A DNA stretch of 64,000 nucleotides from Mesorhizobium australicum WSM2073 (lineage in GTDB: Bacteria > Pseudomonadota > Alphaproteobacteria > Rhizobiales > Rhizobiaceae): the NCBI RefSeq assembly GCF_000230995.2, contig NC_019973.1, forward strand, positions 3,176,001 through 3,240,000. Direction: 5' to 3'. The first letter of the stretch is position 1, and every line of letters begins with the position of its first letter. Of the stretch, positions 27,828 through 36,294 are shown in pieces. The notes beneath the pieces were generated by a model. That model saw only the letters and a list, made by a program, of their open reading frames with translations, made no database searches and had not been told where the DNA came from. Both the position numbers and the translations under genes were made by a program.

Positions 27828-28306
27828 GACGCGGCCTCCAGCGCCGCCTGGCGCACGGCGGCGACAATGTGCGGATAGGCGCCGCAGCGGCAGAGATTGC
27901 CGGCCATGTATTCGCGGATTTCCTCGTCCGAGCCGGCATGGCCCTCGCGGATGCAGGCCACCGCCGACATGATCTGGCCTGGCGTGCAGTAGCCGCACTG
28001 GAAGGCGTCCTGCTCGAGGAAAGCAGCCTGCACGGGATGCAGTTCGCCCTCCCGTGCAAGCCCCTCTATGGTGGTGATGGCGCGGCCCTCGGCCTGTGCG
28101 GCCAGCGTCAGGCAGGCCAGCACGCGCTCGCCGTCGACATGGACGGTGCAGGCGCCGCACTGGCCGTGGTCGCAGCCCTTCTTGGTGCCGGTCAGGCCGA
28201 GCCTGTCACGCAAGGCGTCGAGCAGCGTGACACGCGGCTCGAGTTCCAGCGTGTGATGCTGGCCGTTGATATCGAGATGGACGGGAATCGTGGTCTTGCT
28301 CGTCAT
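27824..28306 (-). CDS. Molybdenum hydroxylase 2Fe-2S subunit, operon A
   Basis: A 160-residue electron-transfer subunit. A plant-type ferredoxin domain with [18 protein letters not shown] supplies the first cluster, and a helical domain with [12 protein letters not shown] and [12 protein letters not shown] supplies the second. No Tat signal. ATG 28306 (MTSKTT) is chosen because it is preceded by the same leader as the paralogous gene at 32369. First gene of operon A. Confidence 0.92.
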   Translation of the reverse strand: MTSKTTIPVHLDINGQHHTLELEPRVTLLDALRDRLGLTGTKKGCDHGQCGACTVHVDGERVLACLTLAAQAEGRAITTIEGLAREGELHPVQAAFLEQDAFQCGYCTPGQIMSAVACIREGHAGSDEEIREYMAGNLCRCGAYPHIVAAVRQAALEAAS

Positions 28307-28345
28307 GGGCGTCTGGCTCCAGTTGCTTGACGCTGGGGGAATGAA
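28304..28345 (-). promoter_or_regulatory. Conserved 5' leader of operon A
   Basis: About 42 bases immediately upstream of and including the 2Fe-2S start codon match the region 32367-32409 before the paralogous operon, differing by one inserted base. Reading the minus strand it ends CTGGAGCCAGACGCCCATG; GGAG is the only Shine-Dalgarno candidate, about 10-12 nt from the start. Confidence 0.7.
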
Positions 28346-28398
28346 TTGAAACTGGGCAGGGCGCTCCAACCGACCGCTTGCCTGCCCTAGAGCCGGAT

Positions 28399-28501
28399 GA
28401 TTTCAGGTCCGTTCGACCTGAAATCTGAATCCGCGTCTAAATCAAAGAGATAGAGCATGATGTCGTCCGAAAACCGGTTCCCACTTTTCGGCATCATGCT
28501 C
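28399..28501. repeat. RIME-like palindromic intergenic element
   Basis: Two hairpins lie back to back. One is GATTTCAGGTC / GACCTGAAATC (28399-28425). The other is GAGCATGATG / CATCATGCTC (28453-28501) with an inner CCGAAAA / TTTTCGG pair. This second motif recurs in many Rhizobiales genomes as part of RIME-type mosaic elements. It lies between the two molybdenum hydroxylase operons and could act as a terminator for operon B or stabilise its mRNA end. Confidence 0.75.
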
Positions 28502-28535
28502 TGGCGCAGGCCTGTCGTTTCGGGCGGACCGCTCG

Positions 28536-30794
28536 TCACCCCAGCAGGTCCTCGATCCGGATCGGAAAGCGCCGTGGGCGCACGCCGGTCGCGTGCCAGA
28601 CCGCATTGGCGATGGCGCCGGCAGTGCCGGTGATGCCGATTTCGCCAACGCCCTTGATGCCGAGGGCGTTCACGTAAGGGTCGTCCTCGTGAACCAGCAG
28701 CGCCTCGACCGAGGGCACGTCGGCATTCACCGGGACATGATAGTCCGCCAGGTTGGCATTCTGAATGCGGCCGGAACGCCGGTCCGTGACGGCTTCCTCA
28801 TGCAGCGCGAAGGAAACGCCCCAGATCATCCCGCCATAATACTGGCTGCGCACCAGCCGCGGATTGATGACCCGTCCGGCGGCGAATGCGCCGACCAGCC
28901 GGGTGACGCGGATCTGGCCGAGATCCGGGTCGACCTTCACCTCGGCGAAGACGGCCCCATGCGCGTGCTTGGCGTAAGTCTCCTGGGAGGCCGGGTCCGG
29001 AGCGCCTTTGCCCCGGCCCTCGATTTCGGTCAGGCCCGCGCGGACGAGGATCTCGGCATAGCTTTCGCCGCGGCTTTCGTCATCGCGCCGGTAAAGGCGT
29101 CCGCCGCGTGCAACAACGCCTTCATTGCCGGCGCCGAACAGCGGCGAGGCTTCGTCGCCGGTGGCGAGATCGGCAAGGTTGGCGATGACGGCCGCACCCG
29201 CATTGTGGATGGCCATGCCGGCCGTCGCCGTGTGACCCGAACCGCCGGCGATACCCGCATTGGGCAGGTCGGAACTGCCGGCCCTGAAATCGACCTGGTC
29301 GATGTCGAGCCCCAGCCCGTCTGCTGCAATCTGGGCAAAAGCCGTCCAGGCGCCTTGGCCCATGTCCTGGGCGCCGGTCTCCATCAAGCCGGTGCCGTCG
29401 GCCCTCAGCACCGCGCGTGCCTCCGCCTGGAACATGAGTGCCGGGAACGTCGCCGTGCCCATGCCCCAGCCGGTGAGGAAACCGTCGGCGTCGCGCATCC
29501 GCCGCGGCTGCAGCGGGCGGCTCGCCCAGCCGAACGCCTCGGCGGCCTGTTCGTAACATTCGCGCAGCGCCTTGGAGGAGAACGGCTTGCCGGTCATCGG
29601 TTCGACCTCGGCGTAATTCCTGAGCCGGAATTCCAGCGGGTCCATGCCGCAGGCATGGGCCGCCTCGTCGATGGCGCTCTCAAGCGCGATCGATCCGGTG
29701 GCCTCGCCTGGCGCCCGCATGAACAGCGGCGTGCCGGTGTCGAGCCGCACGGCATCGTGCGAGGTGGCGATGGCCGGGCTGGCATAGAGCGTGTGCGAGG
29801 CATCGGCCGCCGGTTCGAAGAAATCGTCGAACGTGCTCGACGTGGTCCTGGCGTGATGGGAGATCGCGGTCAGCAGCCCTTCGCCATCCATGCCCATGCG
29901 CAATGTCTGGCGGGTCGGGGCGCGGTGACCGACGGGGCCGTACATCTGCTCGCGCCGGAGCACCAGCTTGACCGGGCGGCCGACGAGACGCGCCGCCAGG
30001 ATGCCGAGCACTTGCGGTCCGGAAATCATGCCCTTGGAGCCGAAGCCGCCGCCCAGGAAAGGGCTGCGGATATGGACGTTTTGCGGCGCGATGCCGAACA
30101 GGCCGGCGATGCGGCCCTGCGCCATGGCCAGGCCCTGGCTCGGCGTGTCGATCGACAGCCGGTCGCCATCCCAGGCAGCGACGATCGCGTGGGGCTCCAT
30201 GGCGTTGTGGTACTGGGCCGGCGTCTCGTAGGTCGCCTCGATCCGCGTCCTTGCCGATTTGAGGCCGGCCTCGACATCGCCCTTCTCCTGCACAGCCGGA
30301 TTGCCGACGCCGACGCCGCGCGGCACGAAGCTTTTGGCGCCGTCCAGACCAACGCGCGCCGGCAACTCCTCATAGCGAGGCGACAACAGTGCCGCCCCTT
30401 CGGTCGCCGCTTCCAGCGTCTGCGCGATTACCACGGCAATGCTCTGGTTGGGGTAGCGAACCCCATCGTTCTGCAGCAGGTCGAGCCGGAACATGAAGGG
30501 ATGGTCCTTGGCATCCGGATCGACGGCGAGCGCCGGCCGGTTCAGTGGCGTCATCACCTCGACCACGCCCGCATGCGCCTTGGCCGCCTCGACATCCAGC
30601 GAGACAACCCGGCCGCGTGCGATGCTGGAGACGGCAAGCACGGCATAGAGCATGCCGGGCGGATTGTTATCGGCGGCAAAGCGCGCGGCCCCGGTGACTT
30701 TCAAAAATCCGTCGCGACGCGTCAGCGGCTGGCCGATGCTGGAGCCCTGGCGCGTATGGGCAGGCTGTTGGTTGAGGCCGAGTTCAAGCGTCAT
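28536..30794 (-). CDS. Molybdenum hydroxylase large subunit, operon B (xanthine dehydrogenase family)
   Basis: A 752-residue paralogue of the operon A large subunit with the same plan: hammerhead start (RRDGFLKVTGAARFA), GGGFGSKGMISGPQVLGI, DMGQGAWTAFAQIAAD and the C-terminal catalytic Glu segment GIKGVGEIGITGTAGAIA. No signal peptide. Overall similarity to the operon A protein is moderate, so the duplication is old and the substrates probably differ. It overlaps the upstream FAD gene by 11 bp. Confidence 0.92.
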   Translation of the reverse strand: MTLELGLNQQPAHTRQGSSIGQPLTRRDGFLKVTGAARFAADNNPPGMLYAVLAVSSIARGRVVSLDVEAAKAHAGVVEVMTPLNRPALAVDPDAKDHPFMFRLDLLQNDGVRYPNQSIAVVIAQTLEAATEGAALLSPRYEELPARVGLDGAKSFVPRGVGVGNPAVQEKGDVEAGLKSARTRIEATYETPAQYHNAMEPHAIVAAWDGDRLSIDTPSQGLAMAQGRIAGLFGIAPQNVHIRSPFLGGGFGSKGMISGPQVLGILAARLVGRPVKLVLRREQMYGPVGHRAPTRQTLRMGMDGEGLLTAISHHARTTSSTFDDFFEPAADASHTLYASPAIATSHDAVRLDTGTPLFMRAPGEATGSIALESAIDEAAHACGMDPLEFRLRNYAEVEPMTGKPFSSKALRECYEQAAEAFGWASRPLQPRRMRDADGFLTGWGMGTATFPALMFQAEARAVLRADGTGLMETGAQDMGQGAWTAFAQIAADGLGLDIDQVDFRAGSSDLPNAGIAGGSGHTATAGMAIHNAGAAVIANLADLATGDEASPLFGAGNEGVVARGGRLYRRDDESRGESYAEILVRAGLTEIEGRGKGAPDPASQETYAKHAHGAVFAEVKVDPDLGQIRVTRLVGAFAAGRVINPRLVRSQYYGGMIWGVSFALHEEAVTDRRSGRIQNANLADYHVPVNADVPSVEALLVHEDDPYVNALGIKGVGEIGITGTAGAIANAVWHATGVRPRRFPIRIEDLLG

Positions 30795-31842
30795 GACGCA
30801 CTCCGGGAAGGGAGGAAAAAGGGGAAGCAGGCAAAGCGGGCATCAGAGCGGGCGTTCCCGCCTGTGCGGACATCAGCGCCCTGACGACAATGCGGCGGGC
30901 AAGCTCGATCTTGAACGCATTGTCGCCGGAGGGGCTGGCGTCGACCAGAGCCGCATCCGCGGCCCGAACGAAGCTCGCTTCATTGGCATCGGCGCCGAGC
31001 AGCACCGCTTCCGCCGAGCGCGCCCGCCATGGCTTGGCCGCGACACCGCCGAGCGCCAGCCGCGCGGCGCGGATCTTGCCGTCGGCAACGGTCAGGGCCG
31101 CGGCAGCCGAAACGACGGCGAAGGCATAGGAGGTGCGTTCGCGTAGCTTCAGGTAGCGGGCGTGGGCGGCGAAGGACGCTGCTTCCGCCGGCAGGCGCAC
31201 CGCAACGATCAGGTCGCCTGGCTGCAGCACGGTTTCGCGCTGCGGCGTGTCGCCTGGAAGCCGGTGGAATTCCTCCAAGGTCACGTGGCGCCGGCCTCCC
31301 TTGCCCTCGATCTCGACGACGGCGTCCAGCGCCACCAGCGGCACACAGAAATCGGAGGGATGGGTGGCGATGCAGGCATCGCTCCAGCCCAGCACCGCAT
31401 GCAGGCGGTTCTCGCCGCCAAGCGCCGAGCAGCCGGAACCGGGTTCGCGCCTGTTGCAGGCGCTGGCGGTGTCGTAGAAGTAACTGCACCGCGTGCGCTG
31501 CAACAGATTGCCGCCGACAGTGGCGGCGTTGCGAAGCTGCGCAGAGGCGCCCGAAAGCAGCGCTTCGGCCACCGCCGGATAGGCTCTGGCGAAGGCCGGA
31601 TCATGTGCGAGATCGGCATTGCGGACCAGCGCGCCGATGCGCAGGCCGCCATCATCGAGCGTTTCGATGCGATTGAGTTCCGGCAGGCGGGTAATGTCGA
31701 CGATCCGTTCGGGGCTGGTGATGCCGCCCTTCATCAGATCGAGCAGATTGGTGCCGCCGGCGAGATAGGCCGAACCCGGTTCGGCCGCCGCCGCTATGGC
31801 GTCGGAGACGGTGGCCGGCCTGATGAAATCGAAGTCTCTCAT
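30784..31842 (-). CDS. Molybdenum hydroxylase FAD-binding subunit, operon B
   Basis: A 352-residue FAD subunit beginning MRDFDFIRPATVSDAI, with LAGGTNLLDLMKGG, ATVGGNLLQRTRC and a Cys-containing insertion (CSYFYDTASACNRREPGSG, then CSA) comparable to the [4Fe-4S]-binding loop of PaoB-like proteins. The start overlaps the 2Fe-2S gene by ATGA. Gene order, spacing and loop match operon A. Confidence 0.9.
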   Translation of the reverse strand: MRDFDFIRPATVSDAIAAAAEPGSAYLAGGTNLLDLMKGGITSPERIVDITRLPELNRIETLDDGGLRIGALVRNADLAHDPAFARAYPAVAEALLSGASAQLRNAATVGGNLLQRTRCSYFYDTASACNRREPGSGCSALGGENRLHAVLGWSDACIATHPSDFCVPLVALDAVVEIEGKGGRRHVTLEEFHRLPGDTPQRETVLQPGDLIVAVRLPAEAASFAAHARYLKLRERTSYAFAVVSAAAALTVADGKIRAARLALGGVAAKPWRARSAEAVLLGADANEASFVRAADAALVDASPSGDNAFKIELARRIVVRALMSAQAGTPALMPALPASPFSSLPGVRHDA

Positions 31843-32369
31843 GCCGCGGTCCTCCTGCGTGCCTCGGTGGTGGCGGTGTCGGCCATGTTTTTCTGGGCTT
31901 CCATGTTTTTCTGGGCTTCCAGGACGGCCTCGACGATGCCGCCATAGGCCGCGCAGCGGCAGATGTTGCCGCTCAGCCCCTCGCGGATGCGCTCGGGATC
32001 GTCGCCAGCCTGTCCTTCGGCGATCAGGCCGAGCGTGCTCATGATCTGCCCGGGCGTGCAGAAACCGCACTGGAAACCGTCATGGGCGATGAAGGCGGCC
32101 TGCACAGGGTGCAGTTCTTCACCGTGAGCGATACCTTCGATGGTCAGCACTTCGGCGCCGTCATGGCTGACCGCCAGCGCCAGGCAGGAGTTTATGCGCT
32201 TGCCGTCGACCAGCACCGTGCAGGCGCCACACTGGCCGCGGTCGCAGCCCTTCTTCGTGCCGGTGAACTCAAGCCGCTCGCGCAGCAGGTCAAGCAAGGT
32301 GACGCGTGGGTCGACCTCCAGTTCGTGTCGATGTCCGTTGACGGTAAGCGAGATGGGAAGGCTGGTCAT
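31839..32369 (-). CDS. Molybdenum hydroxylase 2Fe-2S subunit, operon B
   Basis: A 176-residue iron-sulfur subunit with [20 protein letters not shown] and [12 protein letters not shown] / GNICRCAAYGGI cluster motifs. It is longer than its operon A paralogue because of a C-terminal tail carrying a perfect in-frame duplication (EAQKNMEAQKNM). First gene of operon B, with the shared leader upstream and a TetR gene divergent. Confidence 0.92.
   Translation of the reverse strand: MTSLPISLTVNGHRHELEVDPRVTLLDLLRERLEFTGTKKGCDRGQCGACTVLVDGKRINSCLALAVSHDGAEVLTIEGIAHGEELHPVQAAFIAHDGFQCGFCTPGQIMSTLGLIAEGQAGDDPERIREGLSGNICRCAAYGGIVEAVLEAQKNMEAQKNMADTATTEARRRTAA
31884..31919 (-). repeat. Perfect 18-bp tandem duplication in the operon B 2Fe-2S gene
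   Basis: CATGTTTTTCTGGGCTTC occurs twice head to tail (31884-31901, 31902-31919). It encodes the duplicated hexapeptide EAQKNM. The perfect identity indicates a recent slippage event. Confidence 0.9.
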
Positions 32370-32409
32370 GGGCGTCTGGCTCCAGTTGCTTGACGCTGAG
32401 GGGAATGAA
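32367..32409 (-). promoter_or_regulatory. Conserved 5' leader of operon B
   Basis: The counterpart of the leader at 28304-28345, with one extra base. Downstream genes in both operons begin at the same point of this leader, so it was duplicated with the operon or has been kept alike by gene conversion or selection. Confidence 0.7.
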
Positions 32410-32544
32410 GTGGGGTAGGGGCGGGGAAGGGCAAGGTCAGGCGACGGCCAATCTCCTGCGGGTTGGGAAAGTGGCGGGTTGCGGCTTCGAAAGACGTGAC
32501 ATACCGGTTCCCCTGATTATATGATGAGGGTTCTCCACTAAAAG

Positions 32545-32558
32545 CGGAGGTGCCTCCG
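32545..32558. promoter_or_regulatory. Palindromic TetR-type operator candidate
   Basis: CGGAGG-TG-CCTCCG, perfect 6-bp arms inside a wider AA...TT context, lies 64 bp upstream of the TetR start and between it and the divergent molybdenum hydroxylase operon B. Size and position suit a TetR dimer repressing either or both. Confidence 0.5.
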
Positions 32559-32621
32559 TTTATTTACGTGGGGGCTGGCCAGGCGTGGTTCAAGCCCCCA
32601 TATCCCTGGTGGAGAAAAAAA

Positions 32622-33239
32622 TTGGCTTTTGAGCCCATTGCAACTGCTGACCAAAAAACCGCCGCCGCCGACAAGCCGTTGCGTGCCGATGCACGGCGCA
32701 ATCGCGACCGGCTGGTCGAGGTGGCGGCTGCGGTCTTTGCCGAGCGCGGCATCGACGCCTCGCTGGAGGAGATCGCGCGGCGCGCCGGCGTCGGCATCGG
32801 CACGCTCTACCGGCATTTTCCGACACGCGAGCATCTGGTCGAGGTGGTCTACCGCCGCGAAGCGGAGGGGTTGTGCGCGGCGGCCGGCGAGCTCGCTGCA
32901 AGATATCCCTCCGATGTGGCGCTGGAAGAATGGATGCGCCGCTTCGTCGACTACATCGCCACCAAGCGCGGCCTGGCGACCAGCCTGCGCATCCTGTTCA
33001 CCACCAATTCGACGCTGTTTTCCGACACGTCGGGACGGGTGTCGCAGGCGCTGCGGCAACTGGTCGAGGCGGCGGTGGCCGACGGCACCATCCGCGGCGA
33101 TGTCGATGCCTCCGACGTGCTGCATGCGCTCGGCGGCATCTACTCGGCGCCCGACACGCCCGAATGGCGCGACCGCTCGCGCCGCCTGGTCAAGCTCCTG
33201 ATGGACGGGTTGCGGTTCGGGGCGAGGAAGGCTGGATGA
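32622..33239 (+). CDS. TetR/AcrR-family transcriptional regulator
   Basis: A 205-residue repressor-type protein. The N-terminal helix-turn-helix (VFAERGIDASLEEIARRAGV, GIGTLYRHFPTREHL) is followed by a helical ligand-binding domain. I chose TTG at 32622 because GGAG (32611-32614) lies 7 nt upstream and the additional N-terminal residues of longer versions look non-coding; a start at 32550 would run through the operator palindrome. Divergent from molybdenum hydroxylase operon B and probably its local regulator. Confidence 0.85.
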   Translation: MAFEPIATADQKTAAADKPLRADARRNRDRLVEVAAAVFAERGIDASLEEIARRAGVGIGTLYRHFPTREHLVEVVYRREAEGLCAAAGELAARYPSDVALEEWMRRFVDYIATKRGLATSLRILFTTNSTLFSDTSGRVSQALRQLVEAAVADGTIRGDVDASDVLHALGGIYSAPDTPEWRDRSRRLVKLLMDGLRFGARKAG

Positions 33240-33369
33240 GAGGGCGAACGCCGCTTGCCCCGGCATGAGGGCGAGCGATGACAAACGCTGATCGTGCGAT
33301 CGTGTTTGGGGGCGGCTGAATTTGGCTCCGGCATGGCAGCTCGGCGACTGCTCCGGTCCGGAAACAGGA

Positions 33370-34323
33370 TCAGTCGGTCCGCCGTCGATCCGCCACCAGG
33401 CTCCCTGCCGTCGCCGGCTGCTCGAGCCGGCGAACCGCGCCCGGAAACTCCTTGAAGATCAACGATCGCAGCCAGCGATGCACGGGATCGGCATCCATGC
33501 GGGGGTGCCATGCCTGGGTGATGGTGAAGCCTGGGCTTGCCACCGGCAGATCAAACATCTGGGTACGGCCTGTCGCACCCAGATGGTACGAGCGCGGCAC
33601 CAGTCCAACGAGATCGGATGCGGCCGCGACCGCGACGACCGCCGGATAGCTCGGCACCACCAGATCGACCTTTCGCGAAAGGTTAAGTTCGGCGAGTGCT
33701 TCATCGATCGGTTCGATGAAATGGCCTCGCCGGGATGAGACCACGTGCCGGCACGCGGCGTAACGCTCAGCGGTTATTTCGGTCTCCAGAAGCGGATGCC
33801 CGGTTCTCGCCACGCCGACAAAACGGTCCTCGAACAACGCCTGACCGCGCAATTCGGCACCATCACCCGAAAGCACGCCAATATCGAGGTCGATCGTGGC
33901 TTCTCTCAGCAGTTCGATGCGCTTGTCCGGTCGGGGCGCGAAGCGCAGCCTTATGCCGGGCGCGGCACTGGTGACAAGGGCATGGAGACGCGCGGCGTAG
34001 AGCAGCACGAAGGCTTCATTGGCCCGGATGGTGAAATCGCGCCGCACCTGGCTGATGTCGATCTCCGGCGAGGGGCTGAGCACGGACCGGACCGCCGACG
34101 TCAGCGTGTGCACCTGTTCGGCAATCGCTTCGGCATGAGGCGTCGCCACCATGGCGCGTCCCGCCGAAACCAGGATGGGATCGCTCAGCGCCAACCGCAA
34201 TCTCGACAGTGTGCGGCTCATCGCGGACGTGCTGAGGCCAAGTTTCTTGGCGGCGCCCGAGACGCTGCGCTCCCGCAGCAAGGCGTCAAGCGCCACCAGA
34301 AGGTTCAGGTCGAGATCGAGCAT
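33370..34323 (-). CDS. LysR-family transcriptional regulator (NodD-like branch)
   Basis: A 317-residue regulator starting MLDLDLNLLVALDALLRERS, typical of the NodD/LeuO-like group, with helix-turn-helix GAAKKLGLSTSAMSRTLSRL and a full effector-binding domain. It is divergent from the MFS exporter gene, with a perfect inverted repeat in the 116-bp gap. Nothing links it to nodulation; the exporter is the likely target. Confidence 0.92.
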   Translation of the reverse strand: MLDLDLNLLVALDALLRERSVSGAAKKLGLSTSAMSRTLSRLRLALSDPILVSAGRAMVATPHAEAIAEQVHTLTSAVRSVLSPSPEIDISQVRRDFTIRANEAFVLLYAARLHALVTSAAPGIRLRFAPRPDKRIELLREATIDLDIGVLSGDGAELRGQALFEDRFVGVARTGHPLLETEITAERYAACRHVVSSRRGHFIEPIDEALAELNLSRKVDLVVPSYPAVVAVAAASDLVGLVPRSYHLGATGRTQMFDLPVASPGFTITQAWHPRMDADPVHRWLRSLIFKEFPGAVRRLEQPATAGSLVADRRRTD

Positions 34324-34352
34324 GAGAGAGCCTAACGAGATGAGGCGTTTGA

Positions 34353-34378
34353 CGCAACGGTCAATTTACTCCGTTGCG
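34353..34378. promoter_or_regulatory. LysR operator candidate between the regulator and MFS exporter
   Basis: Perfect 8-bp arms CGCAACGG / CCGTTGCG separated by 10 bp, in the divergent promoter region. Spacing and symmetry suit a LysR tetramer recognition site. Confidence 0.55.
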
Positions 34379-34439
34379 CCTGGTGCAATCATAGGGTGAG
34401 CGGTATCGATGCGGCGACACCAACGAAGCGGAGCCTCCG

Positions 34440-35813
34440 ATGTCCATAGCCGCAACGATCAATCCCGCCCATGACGGCCTGCCGTCGCCACGCCGCTACC
34501 TGGCCATCGGCGTCCTGCTGATGACGCTGGTGCTCGTCGTGCTGGACGGCGCCATCGCCAATGTCGCGCTGCCATCCATCGCGGCCTCGCTCAATGCCAG
34601 TGCCAGCAGCACCGTTTGGGTGGTGTCGAGCTACCAGCTTGCGGTCCTTGTGGCTCTTTTGCCTTGCGGCGCGCTGGGCGAGATCCACGGCCCCCGGCGT
34701 GTCTTTCTTCTGGGTGTCGCGCTGTTCACGGTGGCTTCGGCCGCCTGCGCCTTCGCCGGCAGCCTGCCTGTTCTTGTGGCTGCCCGGTCCATCCAGGGAC
34801 TGGGGGCGGGCGCCATCATGGCGACCGGGCCGATGAACCTGCGCGTTTCGGTGCCGCAGCGGCTGCTCGGAACCGTCATCGGCTTCAACGCGATGACGAT
34901 CGCGATTTCCGCGGCCGCCGGCCCTGGTGTCGCCGGCGCGATCCTCTCCGTTTCCAGCTGGCCGTGGCTGTTCGCCGTCAACATCCCGATCGGCATCATC
35001 GTCCTGTTGTCTGGCGGGTTGCTTGCGCATCTGGATGGCGTGAAGCGTCACCTCAACCTCGTGGCATTGCTGGCCAACACACTGATGTTCATCCTGTTCT
35101 TCACGGGCGCCGACCGCATCGCCGGTGCGCCGGTCAGCGGGTCGATCCTGATCGGTTGTTCCGTCCTGTGCCTCGTCATCTTGTTGTCTCTCGAACGCAG
35201 GAGTGCCGCACCGATCGTGCCGACCGACCTCTTGGCCGATCCAGCCTTCCGGGTAGCCGTCATCGCTTCGATCTCGTGCTTCACCGGGCAGATGCTCAGC
35301 TACGTCGCGCTGCCATTCTACCTGCAGCACACCTTGCACATGAGCCCGGTCCAGGCGGGCCTCTACATGATGCCATGGCCCATCGCGACGATCATCATCG
35401 CTCCGATTTCGGGGCGGCTGGCCGATCGTTTCAAGACAGCGTGGCTGTGCGCCGCCGGCGGCGGGTTGCTGGCGATCGGCCTTCTGATCGCGGGCCTGAC
35501 ACCGCCCGGTCCAAGGGCGATTGCCTTCCTGGTCGGAACCGTCGTCGCGGGCACGGGTTTTGGTCTTTTCCAGACGCCGAACAATCGCATCCTGCTTCTC
35601 TCCGCACCCAAGGCGCGCAGCGGTGCGGCGGGAGCCATGCAGGGCACGGCACGGCTGTTGGGACAAACGCTTGGCGCCATTTCGATGTCGATCATTTTCG
35701 CGACCGTGCCGCTGACAGGCGCACCCAGCCTCGCGCTGGTCCTGGCCGGCATCTGCGCGGCCATCGCCTGCCTGGTCAGCCTGAGCCGCGCCCGCTACGA
35801 GAAGGTGGCATGA
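34440..35813 (+). CDS. MFS drug exporter, DHA2 (EmrB/QacA-like) family
   Basis: A 457-residue membrane protein with 13-14 predicted helices, fitting the 14-helix DHA2 family. Motif C-like and loop features are visible: VVLDGAIANVALPSIAASL, WVVSSYQLAV, LGEIHGPRRVFLLGV (loop 2-3, motif A) and a late LADRFKTAW. It probably expels toxic organic compounds with proton antiport. Start ATG follows GGAGCC. It is divergent from the LysR gene that likely controls it. Confidence 0.9.
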   Translation: MSIAATINPAHDGLPSPRRYLAIGVLLMTLVLVVLDGAIANVALPSIAASLNASASSTVWVVSSYQLAVLVALLPCGALGEIHGPRRVFLLGVALFTVASAACAFAGSLPVLVAARSIQGLGAGAIMATGPMNLRVSVPQRLLGTVIGFNAMTIAISAAAGPGVAGAILSVSSWPWLFAVNIPIGIIVLLSGGLLAHLDGVKRHLNLVALLANTLMFILFFTGADRIAGAPVSGSILIGCSVLCLVILLSLERRSAAPIVPTDLLADPAFRVAVIASISCFTGQMLSYVALPFYLQHTLHMSPVQAGLYMMPWPIATIIIAPISGRLADRFKTAWLCAAGGGLLAIGLLIAGLTPPGPRAIAFLVGTVVAGTGFGLFQTPNNRILLLSAPKARSGAAGAMQGTARLLGQTLGAISMSIIFATVPLTGAPSLALVLAGICAAIACLVSLSRARYEKVA

Positions 35814-36294
35814 GACCAGCTGGCGCTCGACACGCTGTCCTCGATGCGCGCGCAAGGCATCGACATTCCGATACCACGGTCGATCTCGGCCTGCGCTCGG
35901 CAATCGAGATCGCCAAAGGCTACCGGCTCGTGGCGTCCCGATGACAAGGGCGTCGCCGAGGCGCTTGCCATGATGAAGTCGCTTATTGGTGAACCCACGC
36001 CGGCGTCGATCGGAGTCCAGGCCTTGCCGACGGTGCAGTCCGGTGCTGCTGGAATCCTTCAAGACGGTCTTCCACAACCACTCGCCGGGCGGAACTGGCG
36101 GACGCCTGCAACTCGCCAAGCCGAAGTGCAATTTAAATAGGGGGAACGATCACGGGCGCGGGCGAGATCCTGTGCCCATGGCGGCGTCCTGCGCACACCG
36201 CGGTCGACGGCTCTTCGCCCTGTGCAAACGATATGATAGGCGTCAGGCTACCGGTGGTCCGATTGCCGCCCGTTCGTGATTGAGGGGCATTTCA
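35814..36294. other. Region of ~480 bp without an intact gene
   Basis: Between the exporter and the bestrophin gene, coding-like pieces occur in more than one plus frame (DQLALDTLSSMRAQGIDIP, then TVDLGLRSAIEIAKGYR after a shift). They resemble the C-terminal part of a small NAD(P)-dependent oxidoreductase, but too little remains to name it. Probably a gene relic; I see no clear promoter or repeat. Confidence 0.4.

Noticed and set aside
33370..34323. LysR gene as a nodulation regulator NodD
   Set aside because: It belongs to the same broad LysR branch, but there is no nod box or nod gene nearby and its partner is a drug exporter.
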